The position numbers and the translations under genes were made by a program. This document shows positions 16,686-25,400 of a DNA stretch of 64,000 nucleotides, in pieces; the first letter of the stretch is position 1; each line of letters opens with the position of its first letter. The notes beneath the pieces are model-generated. The model was not told the DNA's origin, searched no databases, and saw only the letters and a program-made list of their open reading frames with translations. The DNA lies in assembly GCF_000577245.1 (NCBI RefSeq), contig NZ_CBYO010000016.1:124001-188000 (forward strand), written 5' to 3'. This DNA is from Paucisalibacillus algeriensis. Lineage in GTDB: Bacteria; Bacillota; Bacilli; Bacillales; Amphibacillaceae.

Positions 16686-19600
16686 ATGGAGATCATCAAT
16701 AACAGATATAGGCTAAAAGAACTATTATATCAAAAAAAGCATGTTACCGTATATTTGGCATTTGATATGCGAAATGATAATAAAGTTGTTCTATTAAACT
16801 TGTTAAATTCAGAGTATTTGCCTAAGTCGTTGATTGATTTTTATGTCAGTCGTTTTATTGAAATTAAGGGATTAACTAGTAATAGTATCGTTCGGAACTA
16901 TAATTTTAACACGGTTTCATCTATCGATAATAAGCTTCAGTCAGAGCCACAGTATTTTTATACATCGGAATATATTACTGGTAAGAAAAAGCTGTTTGAT
17001 GTAACGGAAAAGATGAATTTTAAGCAACTAATAGATTGTTTTGTGGAGATTTGTACGGCAGTTCATTACCTGCATTTGAAGGGGTTTATTCATGGTGCCT
17101 TAAATCGTAATGCTGTTTTTGTTAACAAACGTAATGAAGGGTTTCATATTTTAATTGAAGATGTTGCAACCGTACAAATGGAAAGAAAGACACATACAGA
17201 GCAAGTGGAAGATGCAGCCTATAAATCTCCAAAAGTTTTAGCTGGGAGAATGGAAGACGCGGAATCAGATATTTATTCTTTAGGTGTTATATTATTGGCA
17301 ATGTTAACCAAGCATCCCTCCCTTGATAACCCTAAGGAAGAACTAACATCTTTTATGACAAATACTTTAGACTCGGATGTTCTGAAAGTTATCCCCATCC
17401 TTAACAAGTTACTAGATACAGATAGTGACCACACATATACGAATTTATATGATTTAATTATCGAACTTAATGAGGCACTAGAAACGAATTACTCGATTGT
17501 GAGAAAGGAAGAATTTGATGGGCTTAATTTACATACAAAGCTTGTTGGTAGAGATGCCCATATACAGAATATACTAAGAGCATATGACAAGATGATTTCC
17601 TACCAGCCTGGAAAACGAATATTCTATGTTCAAGGCGCAAATGGAATTGGGAAGACACGTTTTCTTCAGGAGGTAAACTTTTTATTAGATTTAAGCAAGG
17701 CAAGTGTATATGCAAGCTATAGCTTAAATAGTATTTCAGATGATAGTAAGAAAATGTGGGTGGATATATTAAGGGAATTAATCATGGAAACCAATAGTCA
17801 AACGGTTGAAAAATACAACACCGAACTAATGAAATACTTCCCGGAATTAATGGATAAAAACTATGCTACGACGATGAATTATTCGAATGAGCAAAACACG
17901 AAATATCGCTTGCTTAATAGAATTGCAGGGTTTATTAGTGAGAGTATCCAAGATCGTCCGACAGCATTTATTATTGATAATATTCACCTTGCAGATGATT
18001 TTACTATCGATACATTTAACTATTTGTGTACAGAAGTATTAGAGAATACGAATTTAACGTTAATTTTCTCTTGTGAAGACAGTGATGTTTCCCATAATTC
18101 AGTTGCCTCTGATTTTATTAAAAATATGAAAAAAAGGATGGATTCGGAAACCATTCGTTTGGATTTGTTGGATGAGGAACAAACGGGCGAAATGATTCAG
18201 AGCATATTATCAATATCTTTCCCACCGAGAAATATTTCAAGAAGAATCTATTCCCAGTCTTACGGAAATCCACTGTTTATTACTGAAATCATGAAGGACT
18301 TATATAGCCGCCAGATTATTTATGTTGGTGAGGATACTGGTAGATGGCAAATAGATTTGCCAGAAGAAAGTAATTATAACACTTTAGATCTCCCTAATAG
18401 TGTTGAACATGCGCTTGTTAACCAGTTGAAGGATTTACATCCAGTTAGTTTGGAGATTTTGATGACGATTTCTATTTTTCCAAAGCCGGTTTCCTTAAGG
18501 ATGATGGAAGAATTTTTACCAACTTCAGAGAAATTAGAGAATAGTGTGGAAGATTTGGTAAAAAAAGGAGTATTACAGCGCTTAATCGGTGATAACTCTT
18601 ATTTGTATGATTTCCGTAGTAAAGTATTGAAAAATATTGTTTATGATAAAATCCAGCCAGAAAGAAGACTAGCTTATCATCAGTTGGCTGCTTCTATTGT
18701 AGAAGATCGTATTGATGTCTCACACGCCATGAATCTGGATGATTTAATTTTTCAGTTTGTTCGGTCGGAAAATCATGAAAAAGCAAAAATATATTACCTT
18801 GAAAATGCAAAGAAGATGCAAGTAGCTAGGAATACGAGAGAGCAAATTGAGAATTTGAAAAACGCGCTTCAACATACCATGCTACCTAAAGAAAGAACAG
18901 GACTTTATCTTGAAATTGGGGCCTTGTTATCGGATGCAGGAGATTTTACAGTAGCACTTGAATACTTGGAGGAAGCAGAACGTCTCGCAACAGAAGACAA
19001 TCATAGTCGGCATAAAATCAGTGCTTATGTAAATTTAGCAAATGCATTTGTACTATTACATTACAAAGAAAAAGTACTAGAGTATATTGCTAAAGCCGAG
19101 AAAGAGATGTTGCAAAGTCCTAATGAAGAGGCACGTCTCGAGATTAAAAGAATCCAAGCATTACTAATTGTGGAAGAGAATCAGATCTTAGAAGCTGCTG
19201 ATATGTTCTTGGAGATTATTGAGGAATGTGGGGACCGCTTCAATAAAATCAAAGGTAATACTTACCGTACCCTAGGATTTATTTATGTTCATACTGGTAG
19301 AGCTGATAAGGCTTTAGAGGCATACCATAAATCAGTAAATCTGCTGGAAGAAATTGATTATTCGAGAGGTGCGTTATTATCTTTAAACAATATAGGGGCC
19401 GTATATGCTGAAATTTATGAAGATCTAGATAAGGCAATGGAGTACCACTTACAAGTTAAACATTTAAGTGAGGAATATGGCATATTTACAAGTGAAGTAT
19501 ACGCACTCATCAATATTGCAGAATCTTATCTTAATAAATATGATTTTGATACAGCATATGACCATTTTAGCCATGCCTTGACAAAGGCTGAGCGTTACAA

Positions 19601-22064
19601 TATGCCAATGGAAAAATACATGCTCCTTAACTTTTTAACAAAAGTAAGTTTAGAAATGAATAATTATCCGGAAGCTCTTGAATTATACCGACAGTTGAAA
19701 AAGGACATAAAGGATAATCCAAATAAAGGGTTTGATATTGGAGACTATTATGAAACTAGTGCGATGTTGTATCAATTACTTGGTAACTATGAAAAAGCAG
19801 ATTATTATAATCAAAAAACAATCCAGTTTCATAGTGAGCATGAGAATATACTGAAATATACTGCTACAGTACATGTGTTAATTAATCAATTACAACATGA
19901 TAATATTTCGGAGTTCTTGACAAGTCAAATCTTAGAGATTTCGGAAAAGATTACTAATAAATCTACCAATATTGAAAGCTTGTGTCAGGCAATCCATCAT
20001 CTTTGTGAGAAAGGTGATTACGTGCTGGCGAACCGATTAATTACTAAGGTGCAGCAGTATATTCAGGAAGATACACCGAAACGGCTAAAGGCTATTTATC
20101 TTCATGCAAAAGGCACCATCGAATTTCATTTGAATCCAAATCACACAATTGGCTACTTAGAGGAAAGTTTAGACTTAGCTAAAAAGTCGAGAAATAAGGA
20201 ACTTATTGCTCGAATTCAAGCAGATCTGGGAAATGCTTATTATGCATCAAAAAAGTATTACGAAGCTGCTAATTATTATTTAGAAAGCAGTGAAGGAATT
20301 AAGTTCTTAATCAGCCAAATACCTAATGAATATAAGTTAGATTATTTTAATGGACGAAAATTCTCCAAGGAGTTTTATCGGTTATCGGAAATAAGAGGTT
20401 CTATTTCGTCACTTGACTTAGACGAAGAGTTCTTACCTGAAGAGATAACGTCAATTGAAGACTTACAAGCACTACTACATGCTAATCAGGTAGATACCTT
20501 TATTAACAACCAAGAATTTATGCAATATGTGAGTAGTCAATATATGGAAAAGCTTTCAGGGAGAAATTTCCACATAGAAGATTTCTTCTTTCAGCATCTT
20601 GATACGGATGTTAATAGGAATTTAGATTCCATTGGTAAATTCCTTTCTGGTAAATTGCTAGCAACTAAGGGGTATATACTAGCAGAAGAAAAAGGACAAG
20701 AATTAACCGTTCTCTCTTCCATAGATGGAAACTTCAAAGCACCTGAAAATGCAGCTATATTTAATCGGGTACGATCGACCATGAAGCCAGTTCTATTATC
20801 AAAATGGGCGAATGAGGAAAAAGGAGACCATCACTTTTTATTGGATGAATTAAAGGGAGTTATGTGTATTCCTATTATTAAAAAGCTAGAATCACAAGTT
20901 TACTTTGGTGATAGCAATCAAATTCTCGGTTTTATCTACTTAGAAACAGATAAGATTGTCAATAATTTTAATGAGCATGGTTTAGAAAAGTGTATGGAAA
21001 TGGTAAATTTCTTAGTATTACTATTAGAAAAACGTCAATTAACCATTACCGCATCAATTGATAAATTAACCGGTACCTTAACTAGAAAATATCTAGAAGA
21101 TGCTTTGCAAAATACGCTTGACTTCTCAAGAAAAAGCGGCAAAGAATTCAGTATTATCATGTTTGATTTAGATAAGTTTAAAGGTGTTAATGACCGTTAT
21201 GGACATCAAATTGGAGACCGAATCCTAAGAGATGTTTCACAGATAATAATCGATCATCTTGACCATACAAGTATGGTTGGACGTTTTGGTGGGGAGGAGT
21301 TTATCATCGTTCTTCCTTCTGTACAACTAGAGGATGCTAAACGTATAGCGGAATCGCTTCGTAAGACGGTCCAAGGTCAAAGACTACTGGGTGATAAGCA
21401 TGAAGTAACCTTGAGTATGGGGCTTGCTTCATACCCTGAACAGGGACAGACAGTTAGAGAACTTATTTTGAAGGCAGACCAGGCATTATATGTTGCCAAA
21501 GAAAATGGCCGGAATAACTCGCAAGTATGGCATAAGGACTTTGAGAATAAAGTGAAGCCAGCCAATAAATTAACAGGAATTGTATCAGGGGACGAGATTA
21601 GAGACGCACGAAACGTATTAGCACTGGTAGAACTTATTCAATTAACGAATAAGAATCTATCAATAGAGGATAAACTCTATCATTTCCTAGGTAGAATGAT
21701 TGAAATTATTGAGGCACAGTATGGATATATCTTAATTTCAGATGGCCAATCAATTATTGATACATTTGGTAGGAAATCCCAAGAAGAAGATTGGGTAGAC
21801 AAGTTTACTTACAACGAGGAAATTGTCAATACCGTTATCACGGATCGACTTGGTTTATATACGATTGATTGGGAAGAATCAGAGAAAATTAATACCGTAA
21901 ATGGGTTACCGGATTGGGATTCGATTATTACTGTACCAATCATTTCAAACGGTTGGGTAAAAGGAGTAATCTATCTTTCTGTACCTGCTAGATTAAAAGA
22001 ATTTGGCGCAGATGAGCTTAATGTGCTAAATGTGTATAGTGAATTAGCGGCAAATATTATATAA
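16686..22064 (+). CDS. Giant pseudokinase-ATPase-TPR-GAF-GGDEF-GAF signalling protein (paralogue 1)
   Basis: About 1792 residues, soluble. Residues 1-270 are protein-kinase-like, but the catalytic loop reads HGALNRN instead of HRDLKPxN and DFG is replaced by EDV, so it is probably a pseudokinase. A STAND/AAA-like ATPase follows (Walker A GANGIGKT near 317, Walker B FIIDN near 430), then helical TPR repeats (about 690-1200), a GAF-like domain (1305-1455), a GGDEF domain with active-site GRFGGEEF near 1535, and a final GAF. No RxxD inhibitory site precedes GGEEF. It should make c-di-GMP in response to bound signals. The start at 16686 has AGGAG eight bases upstream; a GTG at 16677 overlaps that site. 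Preceded by a c-di-GMP riboswitch. Confidence 0.88.
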   Translation: MEIINNRYRLKELLYQKKHVTVYLAFDMRNDNKVVLLNLLNSEYLPKSLIDFYVSRFIEIKGLTSNSIVRNYNFNTVSSIDNKLQSEPQYFYTSEYITGKKKLFDVTEKMNFKQLIDCFVEICTAVHYLHLKGFIHGALNRNAVFVNKRNEGFHILIEDVATVQMERKTHTEQVEDAAYKSPKVLAGRMEDAESDIYSLGVILLAMLTKHPSLDNPKEELTSFMTNTLDSDVLKVIPILNKLLDTDSDHTYTNLYDLIIELNEALETNYSIVRKEEFDGLNLHTKLVGRDAHIQNILRAYDKMISYQPGKRIFYVQGANGIGKTRFLQEVNFLLDLSKASVYASYSLNSISDDSKKMWVDILRELIMETNSQTVEKYNTELMKYFPELMDKNYATTMNYSNEQNTKYRLLNRIAGFISESIQDRPTAFIIDNIHLADDFTIDTFNYLCTEVLENTNLTLIFSCEDSDVSHNSVASDFIKNMKKRMDSETIRLDLLDEEQTGEMIQSILSISFPPRNISRRIYSQSYGNPLFITEIMKDLYSRQIIYVGEDTGRWQIDLPEESNYNTLDLPNSVEHALVNQLKDLHPVSLEILMTISIFPKPVSLRMMEEFLPTSEKLENSVEDLVKKGVLQRLIGDNSYLYDFRSKVLKNIVYDKIQPERRLAYHQLAASIVEDRIDVSHAMNLDDLIFQFVRSENHEKAKIYYLENAKKMQVARNTREQIENLKNALQHTMLPKERTGLYLEIGALLSDAGDFTVALEYLEEAERLATEDNHSRHKISAYVNLANAFVLLHYKEKVLEYIAKAEKEMLQSPNEEARLEIKRIQALLIVEENQILEAADMFLEIIEECGDRFNKIKGNTYRTLGFIYVHTGRADKALEAYHKSVNLLEEIDYSRGALLSLNNIGAVYAEIYEDLDKAMEYHLQVKHLSEEYGIFTSEVYALINIAESYLNKYDFDTAYDHFSHALTKAERYNMPMEKYMLLNFLTKVSLEMNNYPEALELYRQLKKDIKDNPNKGFDIGDYYETSAMLYQLLGNYEKADYYNQKTIQFHSEHENILKYTATVHVLINQLQHDNISEFLTSQILEISEKITNKSTNIESLCQAIHHLCEKGDYVLANRLITKVQQYIQEDTPKRLKAIYLHAKGTIEFHLNPNHTIGYLEESLDLAKKSRNKELIARIQADLGNAYYASKKYYEAANYYLESSEGIKFLISQIPNEYKLDYFNGRKFSKEFYRLSEIRGSISSLDLDEEFLPEEITSIEDLQALLHANQVDTFINNQEFMQYVSSQYMEKLSGRNFHIEDFFFQHLDTDVNRNLDSIGKFLSGKLLATKGYILAEEKGQELTVLSSIDGNFKAPENAAIFNRVRSTMKPVLLSKWANEEKGDHHFLLDELKGVMCIPIIKKLESQVYFGDSNQILGFIYLETDKIVNNFNEHGLEKCMEMVNFLVLLLEKRQLTITASIDKLTGTLTRKYLEDALQNTLDFSRKSGKEFSIIMFDLDKFKGVNDRYGHQIGDRILRDVSQIIIDHLDHTSMVGRFGGEEFIIVLPSVQLEDAKRIAESLRKTVQGQRLLGDKHEVTLSMGLASYPEQGQTVRELILKADQALYVAKENGRNNSQVWHKDFENKVKPANKLTGIVSGDEIRDARNVLALVELIQLTNKNLSIEDKLYHFLGRMIEIIEAQYGYILISDGQSIIDTFGRKSQEEDWVDKFTYNEEIVNTVITDRLGLYTIDWEESEKINTVNGLPDWDSIITVPIISNGWVKGVIYLSVPARLKEFGADELNVLNVYSELAANII

Positions 22065-22113
22065 TGAAATTACTAACAGTTTGAATTGTTAGACTATTAT
22101 TTGCTAATTGGGC

Positions 22114-22222
22114 ATTAATAATTAGTTAACACCTAGGAAAGGTAGCAAAGAGAACTAGTCCAATGTGCAGGACATAGGAGTCTAGGATATCAAATATTTT
22201 GCCAGGCTGCCAAATTACTGAT
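22114..22222 (+). ncRNA. Diverged GEMM-like riboswitch candidate
   Basis: The leader of the second giant gene keeps the order of the first: a P1-like helix (22114-22125 with 22211-22222, 10 of 12 pairs), a GGAAAGG loop region, GGTAGCAAAG (compare GGACGCAAAG), GGAGTCTAGGA (compare GGGTCTAAAG) and GCCAGGCTGCCAAAT (compare GCCTGGTTACCAAAT), then a terminator with almost the same stem. The strand equivalent to GGCAAAC reads AGTTAAC, so the guanine that contacts c-di-GMP appears lost. It could bind another ligand, bind weakly, or be decaying. Confidence 0.5.
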
Positions 22223-22244
22223 GATTACAACTAACGAGATTTTT

Positions 22245-22278
22245 GGCTATTCGTTCTTACGAATAGCCTGTTTTTTTA
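22245..22278 (+). terminator. Terminator in the leader of the second giant gene
   Basis: GGCTATTCGT pairs perfectly with ACGAATAGCC around TTCT-type loop bases, then TGTTTTTTTA. The stem shares GGCTATTC/GAATAGCC with the terminator of the first gene, showing that leader and gene were duplicated together. Confidence 0.85.
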
Positions 22279-22346
22279 TAGGATTATATTAATATGAGGA
22301 AAAGTTGTAAAAGATTGTTGTGTATATATGAAAAGTGGATTTTTTA

Positions 22347-22397
22347 CCCACTGTACGGCCCCAATACACGGAAACCGAAATGTGTTCGGGCCGTGGG
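22347..22397 (+). promoter_or_regulatory. Second leader hairpin before the giant gene
   Basis: ACGGCCC pairs with GGGCCGT, an inner AATACA/TGTGTT helix continues it, and the tip is CGGAAACCG. It lies 50 bases before the start codon and has no counterpart in the first paralogue. Role unknown; it could affect mRNA stability or translation. Confidence 0.5.
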
Positions 22398-22449
22398 CTA
22401 AGAAGAGTTCAAAACATACCAACCATTAAACGAGGAAGAGGTGATATCC

Positions 22450-25400
22450 GTGGAAATTATTAATAATCGCTATCGACTTATCGATCTCCTAAATCAAGAT
22501 AAATTTGTGTCAACATACACTGTTGTAGATATACTGAGAGATAACCGCATTATCAAACTAAATCTATTAAATTCGGAATACACACCAAAACCGTTGGTTG
22601 ATTTTTTTGCTAAGAGATTTATATCGATAAAGAACTTAAGTCAAAAACAGATTTCTAAGAACTATGAATTTGGTGTGGTCTCTTTCATAGATAATAGAGC
22701 TCACACAGATAAAATCTATTATTTTACATCAGAATATAACGAAAAGATGGAAGACTTTGAAGACTATATACAGAAACTAGAATTAGATGAAATCATTGAA
22801 CGCTTTATTGAGCTTTGTTCACTCATAGATTATATCCATATGAATGGATTTGTTTATGGTTCTCTAAATCCACAAGCAATTCAAGTGGTAGATTTAGGTG
22901 AAGAGGTAATCCTAAAGCTCAAGGATCTCGCAACTATTACGTTAGAAAAATATAGTCGTCATGAATTGGAAGATTCTTATTTTCAATCGCCTAACGTATT
23001 AGCAGGAAACGAGGTCAGCAAGGAATCCGATATGTACTCACTTGGCATGATGTTGCTTGCGATGATTCAATGTAAACCAGTTATAACCAACCCGAAAATA
23101 GAATTAGAAAAGCTTGAAGAAGAGCTAAATACTTATAGCTTTAATGATCAGCTATTATTAAAAAAAGTACTTCCAATTGTAGGGAAATTACTTATGCCAC
23201 AAGAGAAGTTTCCATATGAAAATGTACAAGCAATTATAGATGAGCTTGGTAAGGGGCTTGGTAGAAACTTTTCTACTATTGATAAAGGGGAAATTGAAAA
23301 GCTCCATTTTGATACCGAAATTGTTGGAAGAGATGTAGAAATAGAGATTATATTAAGAAACGTTGAATCCATGATTGGTTATAATCCAAGTAAGCGAATT
23401 TTTTTCATACAAGGCGATAATGGAATTGGAAAAACGCGCCTTTTGCAGGAGATTAATTTTTTGTTAGCGTTACACAAGGTTCATGCTTTCGCAAGCTTTC
23501 AGTTAGAAAGCTCGGATAGTAGAAATCTATGGATTGATATTTTACAAAAGATCATTAGTCTAACAGATGAGCGTGTACTCAGGAAATATCACGCTGAATT
23601 AGTTAAGTATCTACCGGAGCTAGAAAGAAAAGAGAGAACAACACCCATCGAATTTTTACTGGATGGAAACAATAAATACAGATTATTAAATAGAATTGCT
23701 TCATTTATAAATGAAAGTCTTCAGGGGAAAACAGCAGTATTTATCATTGACGATCTTCATTTAGCTGATACCTTTACTATGGATTTAATCAACTATTTGA
23801 GTACGAATGTGTTACATCAAAATAACCTAATGTTTATTTTATCTGGAGAGGTAAGAGATGATAGTGATAACTACGTATTTTTAAATAGTCTAGAATTTCT
23901 TAAAAAGAGAACCGATTCGAGTGTGATTCGATTAAATCCGTTATCGAAAGAACAATCAGCGGAATTGATTAAGCATATTTTGTCTTTATCCTATCAACCG
24001 CTCAAACTTACGGAGAGGATATTTTCACGTTCATATGGGAATCCGTTGTTTATTCATGAAGTATTGAAGGATTTGTATAGCCGTAAGCTATTACATGTTT
24101 CCCCTGAAAATGGTATGTGGAGTATTCTGTTGCCTTCAAACGATTATAATTCACTTCAGGTTCCAGAAAGTATCGAACAAGCCTTGTTAAATCAGTTGCG
24201 GGATTTAACAAATGAAAGCCTGGATATACTTAAAACAGTGGCCGTTTTTAATAAGCCTGTATCTGTCCGTGCAATTTGTTATGTTCTTGAAAAGGAAGAA
24301 AGGATTCTTACTGAAGAACTTCAAGAATTACTTCGAAAAGGTATTCTTCAGGAACTTGTTTCAGATTACGGCTATTTATTTGAATTTGATAATAAGGTAT
24401 TGAAGCGGATTGTTTATAATGGAATCGATACGGAAGTAAAAAAAGCGATGCACAACCAGATTGGAATATTTCTTGAGAAAAATAGAGAAAGTAAAATAGA
24501 AGAGCTAATTTTTCATTATGAGGGTGCGGAGAACAAGGAAAAAAGTATTAAGTATTATCTGGAAATTGCTCATCAATTACATAAACAGCATGAAATAAAG
24601 ACAGAGATTCAGTATCTTGAAAAGGCAGTTGCCATGATAGATGATGCAATAGATAAAACTAATTTGCACATGAAAATCAGTGATTTATGTCTGGAAGTAA
24701 ATCTACCTGAAAAGGCATTGAAATACTTAAATAGAGCATTAGACCTTGCAACAGAAAAAAATCATCAGGAAAATATATTAGCCATTTATCTTGCGCTAGG
24801 TAATCTACATGCAACATTATACCAGGCAGAACAGGTAAAGGTGTTTTTACAGAAGGTTGAAAAGCACTTCCCTGTAATTAAAGATTTAGAGTCCAGATTG
24901 GAATTTAATCGACTTCAAGCCTTCTTGTTAGGATTAGAGAATCAAATCGATGAAGCAGCGGAAATTTTACACAGCATCATTGAGGAAAGTGGAGATGAGT
25001 TTCCACGTATTACTGGTAATGCTTATTTATTACTTGGGTTTACTAGTGTACAGCATAATCGTGTCGAAGAAGCAATTGACTATTATCTCCTGGCCATGAA
25101 TTTGCATGGTGAAGCTGGGTATATGAAAGGATATTTAGGTGCAGTTAATAATATTGGCGTTATATATCAAGCCTTTATGGATGAATTAGACACTGCAATG
25201 AACTATTTTATCAAGGTTCGAGACTTGAGTGAGGAATACGGTATTTTTGAAACGGAGATTCGCGCATTATCCAGTATAGGTAATATCTATGCCAATGCTC
25301 ATAATTTTCAAGAGGCATATAAGCATTTTAAACATGCTTTGCAAAAGGCAGAAATTGGCGGATCTAATTGGGTAATGTATCATCTGTACAATTTGATGTG

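Noticed and set aside
22114-22222. c-di-GMP-II or ydaO-type riboswitch
   Set aside because: Neither the c-di-GMP-II core nor the ydaO conserved strings are seen; GEMM-I-like strings in the same order fit best.
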